The notes beneath the pieces are model-generated. The model was not told where the DNA came from. It ran no database searches and was given only the letters and a program-made list of their open reading frames with translations. Position numbers and translations under genes: made by a program. This document shows, piece after piece, positions 32,486 through 41,215 of a stretch of DNA of 46,013 bases. This stretch comes from an uncultured Myxococcales bacterium. GTDB lineage: Bacteria; Myxococcota_A; Bradymonadia; UBA7976; UBA1532. The DNA lies in assembly GCA_903847385.1 (NCBI GenBank), contig CAINDO010000529.1, positions 1-46,013 on the forward strand, in the 5' to 3' direction. How positions within the stretch are numbered: position 1 is the first letter of the stretch; every line of letters begins with the position of its first letter.

Positions 32486-32983
32486 GTGCGACGAGCCGCC
32501 AAGGTCCTGTACTGGTTGATGGCCATCGGCCTCGCGGCGACGGTCGCGCTCTCGGCCACATGGGGGGCGTTCGTGCGGCCCGGTGTCGCGCCGGGGGCCC
32601 TGATCGCGCCGGACACGACGCCGGAGTCCCCTGCCGGGCGCCAGTGCGCGCTGGACCTCCGCACGATGCACGGCAAACTCGTCGAGCGCGCCGGCCGCAC
32701 CTTCGTGGGGGATGGTGGTCCCTCACCGGACATGCTCGCCGACTGGGCGGAGTGGTCCATCGGCTGGCGCAACGAGCTCCAGGCCCTCCGCACGACCTGC
32801 CGCCTGGGCGACTCCGTGGCGATGGAGCCCGTCGCGCGCCTCGGCGAACACCTCGAGCGTCTGCACCTGGCGTACACCACCGCGCTGAACGGCTTCTCGG
32901 ACGTGGGCCGCAAGCAGCTCGTCGAGACCCGCCACGCCTTCGAGGCGCTCGGCCTGGACAAACCCGGCCTCACTCCCCCTTGA
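32486..32983 (+). CDS. unknown small membrane-anchored protein
   Basis: A 165-residue protein with one N-terminal hydrophobic helix (VLYWLMAIGLAATVALSATWG) and a helical periplasmic part containing two Cys (CALDLRT, TTCRLG) that could form a disulfide. The GTG at 32486 has AAGGAG seven bases upstream, and the gene follows sspB by 10 bases. No family recognised. Its last 14 bases overlap the convergent TPR gene. Confidence 0.6.
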   Translation: MRRAAKVLYWLMAIGLAATVALSATWGAFVRPGVAPGALIAPDTTPESPAGRQCALDLRTMHGKLVERAGRTFVGDGGPSPDMLADWAEWSIGWRNELQALRTTCRLGDSVAMEPVARLGEHLERLHLAYTTALNGFSDVGRKQLVETRHAFEALGLDKPGLTPP

Positions 32984-33839
32984 GCTGCTCCCAGCGGCGC
33001 TTGGCCTGCGCCGTGTACATGTTCTTCGTGTAGCGGTTGAAGAACCGGAAGTACAGGTCCCGGGCCGTGCGCTTCTCGCCCATCCGGTCGTGGCAGTAAG
33101 CCAGGTTGAAGCTGGCCTCGGACAGGTACTTTCCGTCGATGTTGGCGGCGATGGAGCGCCGCAGAAGGTCGGCCCCTCGGGGGAAGTCCTTCAGCCGCAT
33201 GGCCGACATGCCCTGGTAGAACAGGAGCATGCCCATGTACGCCGGCTTGTCGTCGTACTCCTGGGACTTCAGGAAGGCCTCGTCCGCCTTGCCGAAGTTG
33301 CCTTGATCGTAGAGCTCGACGCCGCGGTCGTACTTCTCGCGCGCGACCTCGGCCTTGAAGCGGACGATCAGGTCCTCGAGCAGGCCGGCGAAGCGGAGCT
33401 TGCGCAACGCGGCGAAGGCCTCGACCGCCTTCTCCTTGTTGCCGTCCTTGACCAGACGCTCGAACTCCAGCACCTCGCGCTCGACCTGCTGCCAGCGGCC
33501 GAGCTCGGCGCGAAGCTGGTCGAGCTGCTGCTCGTACCCCGCCTCTTTCTTGTCGAACAGCGCGTGGTCGGCGCTGGCCTTGTCCAGGCGCGCCTGGAAC
33601 GTGAGCCAGAGGCCCGCGCCGACGACCAGCACGAAGAGGGCGTACGTGCCCACCGCGTTGAAGAGAGACTTCTTCTCTTGCTGGTCCTGCTTCCGGGCGA
33701 TCGCCTTGGCTTCCGTGCTCAGGTTCTTGAGCGCGTGCTCGGTCTTGATCGTCAGGTTGCGGGTGTTGATGACCTCTTCGCGGAGCCGGGCGAGCTCTTC
33801 GAGCACCACACCGGGCCGGTAGTCGGGGTCGTCGTTCAT
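32970..33839 (-). CDS. TPR-containing single-pass membrane protein
   Basis: A 289-residue protein: cytoplasmic charged N-terminus (about 1-60), one membrane helix (VGTYALFVLVVGAGLWLTF, about 63-82), a coiled coil (about 90-130) and C-terminal TPR-like repeats (YDRGVELYDQGNFGKADEAF, FYQGMSAMRLKDFPRGADLL, ASFNLAYCHDRMGEKRTA). This layout suits a scaffold for an envelope complex. It lies 40 bases after the VWA lipoprotein gene on the same strand. Specific role unknown. Confidence 0.7.
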   Translation of the reverse strand: MNDDPDYRPGVVLEELARLREEVINTRNLTIKTEHALKNLSTEAKAIARKQDQQEKKSLFNAVGTYALFVLVVGAGLWLTFQARLDKASADHALFDKKEAGYEQQLDQLRAELGRWQQVEREVLEFERLVKDGNKEKAVEAFAALRKLRFAGLLEDLIVRFKAEVAREKYDRGVELYDQGNFGKADEAFLKSQEYDDKPAYMGMLLFYQGMSAMRLKDFPRGADLLRRSIAANIDGKYLSEASFNLAYCHDRMGEKRTARDLYFRFFNRYTKNMYTAQAKRRWEQLKGE

Positions 33840-33879
33840 CAGGGGGTCTTGGGCTTTGCGGAGGGCGGGCGGCGAGGGC

Positions 33880-35847
33880 TCAGGGACCGGCGGCGGCGTC
33901 GGCCTGGATGATGATCGGGCCGTCGGCGGAGATGATGACGCCGCCGTCTTCCGCAGGGGGCAGGATCACGCCGCCGTCGGCGGGCTGGATGACCTCACCA
34001 CCGTCGAACGAGCTCTGATTGTTGCCGCCAGCGTCCGTGCCGAACGCGGGCGTGTCCGAGACATCCACGCGGAACTGCAGGAAGATCTCCGCGCCGGCGG
34101 GCGGAGGATCGGTCAGCGTCAGCGCGAGCTGCGACCCGCAGGCGACATCCTGCTCGATGATGAACCCCGAGTTGGGGATGTCCGTCAGCGGGAGGAAGGT
34201 CTCGCAGGCGCCGCCCGTGTCCGTCGTGTGGATGCACTGCATGCGCACGTTGATCGTGGGCTTGTAGTTCTCCAGCGTCGCGCGCTCCTCGGGCGTGGTG
34301 CACCGATGCAGCGGCTCGTCCGCGGCGCCCGGGGCGAGGCACTGGGGCAGCTTCTCGAGGCAGTAGTGCCCGAGCAGCTTGGTGATCTTGTCCTTGATGA
34401 TCTGCAGGGGGCGCTTGAAGTCGTCCTCGCAGATGGTGATGCAAGGCTCACCGTTGGCCGGCGCGCCGGGCGGGCAACCGATGCCGTTGATGCCGAAGGC
34501 CTCGGCGAACTGGAGGTAGCGGCGGCCGCTAAAGGCCGTGCCGTTCGCCGACTCGCAGGTGGGCGCCGGGCCGCCGGTGCACACGCCGTTGGGGCAGCAC
34601 GCCGCGTCGATCTGCGACACGTTCGTGTTCGGCATGCCGTTGACGTCGTAGTACCAGCAGGCCTCGGCCGGGCGGCCCTGGACGTTGCTGACCTCCACCT
34701 GCTCGCCGTTGATGTCCACGAAGGCGCGATTGCCGACGATGGAGGCGACGATGATCTTGTTGTTCGGGTCGACCTTCATGTCCTTCAGGAAGTCGACGTA
34801 GTCCTGAACGGGCGTGAGGGCCTGAGGCAACCACTCACAGTTGTTGTTGTCGCCGCGGTCGATGATGCAGCGCGCCTGGTAGCACTTGTCCGGCGTGAGC
34901 TGGCCGCACTCGCGGGCGTAGCAGGCGGTCGTATCGCGCTCCGGGCAGAGGACCGGGTCCTGGAAACCGTCCGGGAAGGAGTCGGCGTCGCCGCCGTCCA
35001 TCGGGCCGTACTTGCAGATGGCGCGGCGGCTGGCCTTCGGGTTCGAGGCCGGGTCGGAGCAATCCACCTCGTCGGAGAGGTTGACGACGACCAGCACGGC
35101 GTCCGGGCGAAGGAAGTCCGGCTCCTGGCCGGGCTGCAGGCGCGCCGCGCAGTTGCGGTCGTACGTGCTCTTGACCACCTGGCCGTTGGCGTTGGTCTCG
35201 TCGACGCAGCACTCGTCGAAGTAGGCCTTGTTGGGGCCCTCGCACGAGAGTGCGAGGCGCATCGACTCGAGGCCTTTCTCGAAGCCGTCGCCGCCGGTGC
35301 CCAGCGTCGCGAGGCACTGGAAACGATGCTCGAGGTCGTCTCGCGTGGAGCCGATGTTGCCACCGCGCTCGACGGGACCGGACTTGAGGATCGGGCCGAA
35401 AGTCCACCGGCGATCCTCGCGAGCGTCCACGAGGAGGTCCTCGCAGTCGGGCGTGCCGCCCTCGGCCGCGCCGTTGCAGTTCGGGGACCGCCCGGGGGGC
35501 GAGTCCTGGAACCGGCCGCGCGCCGTGGCCGTCCGCAGGTCGGTGTTGATCACCGCGATGCGGTAGTCGGCCGAGCTGCCGAGCTCGTCGAAGAGGAACC
35601 GCGAGAGCGAACCGAAGTTCGACACGAGGTTCGCCTGCTCCTCACACATGGAGCCCGAGTTGTCGATCATGAAGAGGAAGTCGAGCTTCGTCTTCGCCGG
35701 CAGCGACACGGCCGTGTTGTTCGCCGCCGAGACCACCTTGTCGAGCGGCTCGAGCGGGTGATCGTTGCAGGCAGCGGTGGCGAGCGCGGTCGCTCCGAGA
35801 GCCATCGTGCACAGGAACCGTGTCTTGCGGGTAAGCGTCATGCGCAT
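33880..35847 (-). CDS. Cys-rich von Willebrand factor A lipoprotein
   Basis: A 655-residue exported lipoprotein: signal peptide with lipobox ATAAC (Cys27), then a VWA domain whose MIDAS motif is DNSGSMCEEQ (Asp62, Ser64, Ser66). Many paired Cys in the middle and C-terminal parts suggest disulfides. The end is rich in Asp, Gly and Pro. Such proteins are common in Myxococcota, where they are predicted surface or periplasmic adhesion/assembly proteins; the ligand is unknown. ATGs at 35847 and 35841 are both possible. A promoter overlaps the stop of the upstream flippase-like gene. Confidence 0.82.
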   Translation of the reverse strand: MRMTLTRKTRFLCTMALGATALATAACNDHPLEPLDKVVSAANNTAVSLPAKTKLDFLFMIDNSGSMCEEQANLVSNFGSLSRFLFDELGSSADYRIAVINTDLRTATARGRFQDSPPGRSPNCNGAAEGGTPDCEDLLVDAREDRRWTFGPILKSGPVERGGNIGSTRDDLEHRFQCLATLGTGGDGFEKGLESMRLALSCEGPNKAYFDECCVDETNANGQVVKSTYDRNCAARLQPGQEPDFLRPDAVLVVVNLSDEVDCSDPASNPKASRRAICKYGPMDGGDADSFPDGFQDPVLCPERDTTACYARECGQLTPDKCYQARCIIDRGDNNNCEWLPQALTPVQDYVDFLKDMKVDPNNKIIVASIVGNRAFVDINGEQVEVSNVQGRPAEACWYYDVNGMPNTNVSQIDAACCPNGVCTGGPAPTCESANGTAFSGRRYLQFAEAFGINGIGCPPGAPANGEPCITICEDDFKRPLQIIKDKITKLLGHYCLEKLPQCLAPGAADEPLHRCTTPEERATLENYKPTINVRMQCIHTTDTGGACETFLPLTDIPNSGFIIEQDVACGSQLALTLTDPPPAGAEIFLQFRVDVSDTPAFGTDAGGNNQSSFDGGEVIQPADGGVILPPAEDGGVIISADGPIIIQADAAAGP

Positions 35848-35876
35848 TTCATCCTACACCGGGCGGGAATCGACTC

Positions 35877-35905
35877 AATGTAACCCGGGGGTCTGGGTGA
35901 GTCAA
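35877..35905 (-). promoter_or_regulatory. sigma70-like promoter of the VWA lipoprotein gene
   Basis: On the minus strand TTGACT (plus 35900-35905), 17 bases, TACATT (plus 35877-35882). The -35 overlaps the stop codon of the preceding gene; the leader would be about 23 bases. Confidence 0.5.
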
Positions 35906-36948
35906 CCGGGTGGGGCCCCGGTTGCCGAATCGGTTTCACCGTCGTCGTCGACGCCGACCGCGCCCGTCAAGCGTCGGTGGGGCATCAACAGGTAAGGCAC
36001 GCCACAGGCGACCTGCACCACCAGCTGCGTCACGTGCAGCATGATGGTGTAGAGCGTGATGTTGCCCTGGCTCTCCGGCGAGAGCAGGAGCAGCGAGAAG
36101 CCCGCGGCCAGGGCCAGCTCGAACGTGCCGGTCATGCCCGGTCCCCCCGGGATCATGATGCCGACGACCAGGATCGCCAGGAGCGCGAAGCCGCCCGGGT
36201 AGCTCAGGTCGTCGATGTTCACGGCGCTGCCCATGATCTTCATGCCGACGCCCTGGATCGCCCAGTAGATGATCGTCAGGAAGATGAACCAGAGGATGCG
36301 GCGCTTGTCCGGCAGGATCTTCAGGCCGTCCAGGAAGGCGTCCAGCATGCGGACGACCTTGGCGGTGAGGCCGGCGTGGATCCGATTGCCGATGCGGCCG
36401 ATGAGGTCGACCGTCCATTGCCGGCGCATGTAGCCGGCGATCAGCACCAGCAGCGCACCCAGGAACACGGCGCCCGCGACGTAGCCGCTGAGCTTGACGG
36501 CGTCGACCTTCGGGTTGCCGTTGGGGGGCAGGAACGAGATGAACACGAAGAAGAGGGCCACGAAGAGGACGCCGTCGATCACGCGCTCGACGACGACCGT
36601 CGCGAGGGCGCCCGTGCCGGACACCCCGCCCTTCCCTCGGACCAGGTACGGCCGGACCAGCTCGCCCAGCCGCAACGGGAAGACCGTGATGCAGAGGTAT
36701 CCGATGCAGCCGGCCGAGATGATGTCCCGCCAGTGGATGGGTCCCAGCGCCCGGACGAGCACGCCCCAGCGGATGATGCGCACCACGTGCGAGACGGCGA
36801 AGAGGAAGGCGTAGGCCCAGAGCAGGCCCGTGTCCACGCGCTGAAGGCGGGTGAAGAAGTCGCCCCAGTCCTCGCCGCGGAACGCCAGCCACAGGAGGAA
36901 GACGCCGAGGACGCTGGAGAGGACCCACTTCAGGAAGAAGTTACGCAA
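35902..36948 (-). CDS. flippase-like (UPF0104 / LPG-synthase transmembrane-type) protein
   Basis: A 348-residue polytopic membrane protein with seven or eight helices. The family signature is seen: LFAVSHVVRIIRWGVLVRAL, FPLRLGELVRPYLVRGK (the conserved R-x-GE motif), VVVERVIDGVLFVALF and IPGGPGMTGTFE. The soluble synthase domain of MprF is absent, so it is the stand-alone lipid flippase-like type, thought to move lipids or lipid-linked sugars. The substrate is unknown. It follows the PHP phosphatase gene after 16 bases, likely one operon. Confidence 0.85.
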   Translation of the reverse strand: MRNFFLKWVLSSVLGVFLLWLAFRGEDWGDFFTRLQRVDTGLLWAYAFLFAVSHVVRIIRWGVLVRALGPIHWRDIISAGCIGYLCITVFPLRLGELVRPYLVRGKGGVSGTGALATVVVERVIDGVLFVALFFVFISFLPPNGNPKVDAVKLSGYVAGAVFLGALLVLIAGYMRRQWTVDLIGRIGNRIHAGLTAKVVRMLDAFLDGLKILPDKRRILWFIFLTIIYWAIQGVGMKIMGSAVNIDDLSYPGGFALLAILVVGIMIPGGPGMTGTFELALAAGFSLLLLSPESQGNITLYTIMLHVTQLVVQVACGVPYLLMPHRRLTGAVGVDDDGETDSATGAPPG

Positions 36949-36964
36949 GTTGACTACCGGCGGA

Positions 36965-37711
36965 TCAGGCCGCCGAGAGGAGGCGGTTCGGGGTTGCAGT
37001 GAGGAGTTGGTGGAGCCGGCGCGCCGGGATGCGCTCCCTCAGCTCGGCCAGCACGGGGCGGACGATCTTCGGAAGCTCGCGCGGGCTGTGGCAGTCCGTC
37101 GCCAGGAGGTCGGCGTGGCCCTGCTCGACGAGCGCCCAGGCGGTCTTCCGGATCGTGCGGCCGAAGGTGCCCGCCAACGAGCGGAAGCTGACCTGGACGA
37201 GCGCGCGCCCGGTGGTCAGCGCGACGAGGCGCGGGATGTCGTCGTGGAAGGGCCGGCAGCGCTCGGGGTGGGCCACGATGGGGTAGTACCCGGCGGCGCC
37301 CGTCTCGAAGAGCACCGTGGGCATCGCCGCGGGCATGAACTCCTCGGGGAGCTCGAGCAGCACGTAGTGGGAGCGCGCGAGCGTGATGAGCGAGCGGGCG
37401 CCGAGCTCGTCGTGAAAACGCGCGCCATAGGCGTACTCGGCGCCGGAGTCGAGGCGGAGCGAGAGTCCGGCCGTCGATGCGGCGGCGCGGAGTTCGGTCA
37501 GCGTGGCCGTGATGCGCTCGGGTCCGTAGGTGTAGCGCCGATCGTCCGCGTGGGGCGTGCTGACGAGGTGCGTATACCCGGCCTCGGCCAGGCCACGCAG
37601 CATCTCGAGCGCCGCCGCGGGATCGCGCGCGCCGTCGTCGAGCCCGGGCAGCACGTGGAGGTGGAGATCCACGTAGCCGGAGTCGTTTACGGTAGGCTCG
37701 GGAGGGGTCAA
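36965..37711 (-). CDS. PHP-family tyrosine phosphatase (CpsB/YwqE-like)
   Basis: About 248 residues. The PHP metal site begins with DLHLHVLPGLDDGARD, followed by STPHADDR, AHPERCRPF and ATDCHS, the pattern of the Mn-dependent CpsB/CapC/YwqE phosphotyrosine phosphatases that control capsule or exopolysaccharide kinases. No tyrosine kinase is in the window, so another phosphoester substrate is possible. The start is uncertain: the frame has no ATG, and the TTG at 37711 (or 37765) is the best choice. It diverges from the receiver gene and precedes the flippase-like gene. Confidence 0.8.
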   Translation of the reverse strand: MTPPEPTVNDSGYVDLHLHVLPGLDDGARDPAAALEMLRGLAEAGYTHLVSTPHADDRRYTYGPERITATLTELRAAASTAGLSLRLDSGAEYAYGARFHDELGARSLITLARSHYVLLELPEEFMPAAMPTVLFETGAAGYYPIVAHPERCRPFHDDIPRLVALTTGRALVQVSFRSLAGTFGRTIRKTAWALVEQGHADLLATDCHSPRELPKIVRPVLAELRERIPARRLHQLLTATPNRLLSAA

Positions 37712-37768
37712 GCGACGAGTGCTTTCAGGCGGCGCGCAGCATGTCGATGCGGCGGAGCGGGGCAAAGG

Positions 37769-37796
37769 TTGACTTGAGATCCGGGCGCAACATAAT
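37769..37796 (+). promoter_or_regulatory. promoter of the receiver-domain gene
   Basis: TTGACT (37769-37774), 16 bases, CATAAT (37791-37796): five of six consensus bases in each box. Transcription would start near 37803, right at the ATG of 37804. Confidence 0.6.
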
Positions 37797-37803
37797 GCCT
37801 CGT

Positions 37804-38175
37804 ATGTCCGGCGAAAAGCGCAAGGTCATGATTCTCGATGATAACATCATCAGTCTCATGATCGCCGAAGAGCTCCTGGTGGCGCACGGCTACGAAGTCG
37901 TGAAGATGTCCGCACCTCATGGGTGCGTGGCGAAGCTCGACTACGAGATGCCCGACGTCCTGCTGGTGGACATCGCGATGCCGCGTCTGGCGGCCGATGA
38001 TCTGCTCGACACGATCCGGGCGGCTCAGGAGCACGAGGACCTGATCATCGTCCTCTACTCCGACATGGAGGCGGAGCGGCTCGAGAAGATCTGCCACGCC
38101 AAGGACATCAACGGGTACTTCTGCAAGTCCATGGACATCACGAAGCTGCCCGAATTCATCGACCGCTTCTTCTGA
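37804..38175 (+). CDS. stand-alone response-regulator receiver domain
   Basis: A 123-residue single-domain receiver. The acidic pocket is Asp12-Asp13 (ILDDN), the phospho-acceptor is Asp56 in LLVDIAMP, the switch Ser is in IIVLYSDM, and the conserved Lys is in GYFCKSMD. There is no output domain, so it should act by protein contacts, as CheY-like or phosphorelay proteins do. No kinase is adjacent. An ATG at 37795 would add MPR but lies inside the -10 box, so the ATG at 37804 is preferred and the mRNA may be leaderless. Confidence 0.88.
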   Translation: MSGEKRKVMILDDNIISLMIAEELLVAHGYEVVKMSAPHGCVAKLDYEMPDVLLVDIAMPRLAADDLLDTIRAAQEHEDLIIVLYSDMEAERLEKICHAKDINGYFCKSMDITKLPEFIDRFF

Positions 38176-38177
38176 GC

Positions 38178-38205
38178 TTGACAGGGCGCCGCGCGCGGCT
38201 GTAAA
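38178..38205 (+). promoter_or_regulatory. promoter of tRNA-Cys
   Basis: TTGACA (38178-38183), 16 bases, TGTAAA (38200-38205), just after the receiver gene stop and 29 bases before the tRNA. A 7-base inverted repeat (CGCCGAA at 38222-38228, TTCGGCG at 38232-38238) covers the tRNA 5' end and may aid or compete in processing. Confidence 0.55.
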
Positions 38206-38234
38206 TGGCGCCCGTTCTTTTCGCCGAACGATTC

Positions 38235-38306
<72 letters not shown>

Positions 38307-38310
38307 CCCG

Positions 38311-38343
38311 AAACCCGCCTGGGACCCTCCCCGGCGGGTTTTT
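38311..38343 (+). terminator. rho-independent terminator after tRNA-Cys
   Basis: AAACCCGCC (38311-38319) pairs with GGCGGGTTT (38333-38341), loop of 13 bases, ending in a T-run to 38343. It lies between the tRNA and the convergent cmk and may serve both, though the T-run on the cmk side is short. Confidence 0.85.
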
Positions 38344-38349
38344 CATTTT

Positions 38350-39003
38350 TCAGCGCCCGCGCGCCGCCTCGACCACCCGCAGGCAGGCCTCCACGGCGCC
38401 GTGAATGTCGAGCGTCGTGGCGTCCACGACGACGGCATCCTCGGCCTGGCGCAGGGGCGCGATGGCCCGGGTCATGTCCTGGTGGTCGCGCGCCTCGATC
38501 TCGTGGAGCACCACCGCGAAGTCCGCGGCGTGGCCCGAGGCCTCGAGCTCGCGGTGGCGCCGGCGGGCGCGCTCGTCCGCGCTGGCGGTCAGGTAGATCT
38601 TGGCGTCGGCGTCGGGAAAGACCACCGTGCCGATGTCGCGGCCGTCCATCACCGCGTCGTTGGTGCGGCCGAGCCGGCGCTGCAGGTCCATGAGGCCGTC
38701 GCGCACGGCGGGGACGGCGGAGTAGCGGCTCGCGGCCAGGCTGATCTCCGGCGTGCGGATCGCCGTCGAGACGTCCTCGTCGCCGAGGCGGATGCCGTCG
38801 GGCGTGAGCGTGAGGTCGAGGCCGCGCACGAGGTCGCCGAGGGCGTCGCTGGCCTCGACGGGCAGGCCCCGCCGGGTCGCCGCCAGCGCCACGGCGCGAT
38901 AGAGGGCGCCGGTGTCGATGCGGACGAAACCGAGGCGCTCCGCGAGGAGGCGGCTGATGGTGCTCTTGCCGGCGCCGGCCGGTCCGTCGATGGCGATGAT
39001 CAT
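38350..39003 (-). CDS. cmk: cytidylate kinase
   Basis: A 217-residue cytosolic enzyme that phosphorylates CMP and dCMP. The P-loop is GPAGAGKST (residues 7-15), the substrate region has IDTGALYRAVA and the insert before the VMDGRDIGTVVFPDADAKIY motif, and the lid contains RARRRHRELEASG. Length matches the family. The ATG overlaps the aroA stop (ATGA); aroA-cmk order is common in bacteria. Confidence 0.95.
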   Translation of the reverse strand: MIIAIDGPAGAGKSTISRLLAERLGFVRIDTGALYRAVALAATRRGLPVEASDALGDLVRGLDLTLTPDGIRLGDEDVSTAIRTPEISLAASRYSAVPAVRDGLMDLQRRLGRTNDAVMDGRDIGTVVFPDADAKIYLTASADERARRRHRELEASGHAADFAVVLHEIEARDHQDMTRAIAPLRQAEDAVVVDATTLDIHGAVEACLRVVEAARGR

Positions 39004-40289
39004 GGGCGAGGGTCTCCGGCCGCGCCGCCGAGGCGCGCGAGGGTGAGAAGAAAGTCGGGGTAGGACACGTCGATGGCCCCCGGGGAGTCGAGCGCGATCG
39101 GACGCGGGGCGGCGCGGCCGAGGATGGCGGCGCACAGCGCGATGCGGTGGTCGTCGTGGCAGGCGGCCGTGAAGCCGCCGCGGGGTCGGTGTCCGCCGGC
39201 GAGGTGCCAGCCGTCGGGCAGGACCTCGACCTCGGCGCCGTCGTCGCGCAGCAGGCGCGCCACGGCTTCAATGCGGTCGCACTCCTTGACGCGCAGCTCG
39301 GCGGCGCCGGTGATGCGGGTCTCCCCTTCGGCGGTCGCGGCGAGCAGCGCCAGGAGCGGGAGCTCGTCGATGCAGGCCGGGACCTCGGCGGGGGCGATGG
39401 TCACGCCCCGCAACGGGCCGGAGCGCGCCACCAGCGTGCCGACCGGCTCGCCGTCCCGTGTCTCCCGGTCCTCGACGGACACGCTCGCGCCCATGCGCGC
39501 CAGCACGCGCAGGAAGCCGGTGCGGCCCGGGTTGAGGCAGACGCCGGGCAATCGGATCTCGCTGCCCGGGACGAGGGCCGCCGCGGCGCAGAAGAACGCG
39601 GCGCTCGAAGGGTCGCCGGGCACCTGCCAGTCCCGCGGTGGCAGCGCCACGACGGGCGTGACGACCCAGCCGCCGTCGGACGTCCGGTCCAGCGGCACGC
39701 CCAGCGCGCGCAACATACGCTCGGTGTGGTCGCGCGTGTCCTCGGGCTCGCGATAGCGGGTGGGCCCGACGCCCATCAGACCCGCCAGGAGCACCGCGCT
39801 CTTGACCTGCGCGCTGGCGACGGCGCCCTCGACGGTCGCGCCCGTCAGGGACCCACCCGTGACGACGACGGGTGCGTGGTCGCCCTCGGGCAGCGCGATG
39901 TCCGCCCCGAGGCGTCGAAGGCAGTCCGCGACGCGTTTCATCGGTCGGCGTCGGAGGGAGGCGTCCCCCGTGAGCACGAACCGACCGGTCTGGCCGCTGA
40001 GGATGCCCATCAGCAGGCGGAGCGTGGTGCCGCTGTTGCCGCAGTCGAGGGGGGCGTCCGACGCCCGCAGACCGCGCAGACCGACACCCTCGAACCCGAT
40101 GGTCTCCGGGTCGAGGCGCGTCTGCGTCACGCCGAGCGCGACCAGGGCCGAGCGCGTGCTGCGGTTGTCCCCGCCCCCCGAGAGCCCGCGGACGGTGCTC
40201 CGGCCGTCGCCGAGGGCGGCGAGCATACAGGCGCGGTGCCCGATGGACTTGTCCCCGGGGACGCGCACGAGGCCCAGGAGCGGCGTCAC
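39000..40289 (-). CDS. aroA: 3-phosphoshikimate 1-carboxyvinyltransferase (EPSP synthase)
   Basis: A 429-residue enzyme of the shikimate pathway that joins phosphoenolpyruvate to shikimate-3-phosphate. It shows VPGDKSIGHR near the start, DCGNSGTTLRLLMG, SLRRRPMKR, QVKSAVLLAGL, VPGDPSSAAFF and the late CHDDHRIAL. The GTG at 40289 overlaps the miaA stop (GTGA) and puts the first motif at the normal distance from the N-terminus; longer in-frame starts would lie inside miaA. The stop overlaps cmk. Confidence 0.94.
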   Translation of the reverse strand: MTPLLGLVRVPGDKSIGHRACMLAALGDGRSTVRGLSGGGDNRSTRSALVALGVTQTRLDPETIGFEGVGLRGLRASDAPLDCGNSGTTLRLLMGILSGQTGRFVLTGDASLRRRPMKRVADCLRRLGADIALPEGDHAPVVVTGGSLTGATVEGAVASAQVKSAVLLAGLMGVGPTRYREPEDTRDHTERMLRALGVPLDRTSDGGWVVTPVVALPPRDWQVPGDPSSAAFFCAAAALVPGSEIRLPGVCLNPGRTGFLRVLARMGASVSVEDRETRDGEPVGTLVARSGPLRGVTIAPAEVPACIDELPLLALLAATAEGETRITGAAELRVKECDRIEAVARLLRDDGAEVEVLPDGWHLAGGHRPRGGFTAACHDDHRIALCAAILGRAAPRPIALDSPGAIDVSYPDFLLTLARLGGAAGDPRP

Positions 40290-41215
40290 GGCGACCCCCA
40301 GTGGCCCGCGACCCAGGCCTCGACGGCCGCGAGGTCCGGCGGCGCGGTGTGCCAGGCGACGTCGGGCATCGCCCGAAACCACGTCTCCTGGCGCTTGGCG
40401 TATTGTCGCGTGGCGTCGATGGTCAGCCGAATGGCCGCGTCCCGCGAGAGCTCGCCGTGCAGGCAAGCTGCGGCCTGGCGATAACCAATGGCCTGCATGC
40501 TCTTGAGATCACGAGAGAATCCGGCGGCCTCGAGGGCGCGGACCTCGTCGACGAGCCCGCGGTCGAACATGGCGACGGTCCGGTCGGCGATGCGTCGGCG
40601 CAGGGTCTCCCGGGGCACGGTGAGGCCGAGCATACGAACATCGTAGCGCGGCGCGGCGGCGCGCCCCTCGGCCTGCCAGTCGCTCAGGGCGCGCGCCGTG
40701 GTGCGGAACACGCCCAACGCCCGCTCCAGGCGCGGGTGGTCCGCGGGGAAGATGCGCGCGGCCGCGGCCGGATCGACCTGAGCGAGCTCCGCGTGCAGGC
40801 TCATCCCCTCGCCGGCCGCCAGCCGAGCCTGCAGGTCGGCGCGGATCGCCGGGTCGACCGGTGGCGCCTCGCACAGGCCCTCGACCAGCGCCCGCAGATA
40901 CAGCCCCGTGCCGCCGCAGATGAGCGCGCGACCGCCCCGGGTGCGGATGTCCGCGATCGCGGCGTCGGCGAGGCGGGCGTAGGCGCCGGCGTCGAAGGGC
41001 GCGTCCGGTCGGACGACGTCGATCAGGTGGTGCGGGACGCCGGCGGCCTCGTCCGGGCGGACCTTGCCTGTGCCGACGTCCATGCCGACGTAGACCTGGC
41101 TGGCGTCGCAGCCGACGATCTCGGCGCCGAACCGGCGGGCCAGCGTGAGCGCGAGGGCTGTCTTGCCGACGGCCGTGGGGCCGACGAGGGTGATGATCGG
41201 GGGCGGCATGTTCAT
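40286..41215 (-). CDS. miaA: tRNA dimethylallyltransferase MiaA
   Basis: A 309-residue enzyme that adds the dimethylallyl group to A37 of tRNAs reading UNN codons, the substrate of MiaB (also in this window). The P-loop is GPTAVGKTALA (12-22), then DASQVYVGMDVGTGK, the PHHLIDVV motif, ICGGTGLYLRAL, and the late SMQAIGYRQ and RQYAKRQETWF. Length is normal. The ATG at 41215 overlaps the mutL stop (ATGA); a second ATG two codons on is possible. Confidence 0.95.
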   Translation of the reverse strand: MNMPPPIITLVGPTAVGKTALALTLARRFGAEIVGCDASQVYVGMDVGTGKVRPDEAAGVPHHLIDVVRPDAPFDAGAYARLADAAIADIRTRGGRALICGGTGLYLRALVEGLCEAPPVDPAIRADLQARLAAGEGMSLHAELAQVDPAAAARIFPADHPRLERALGVFRTTARALSDWQAEGRAAAPRYDVRMLGLTVPRETLRRRIADRTVAMFDRGLVDEVRALEAAGFSRDLKSMQAIGYRQAAACLHGELSRDAAIRLTIDATRQYAKRQETWFRAMPDVAWHTAPPDLAAVEAWVAGHWGSP

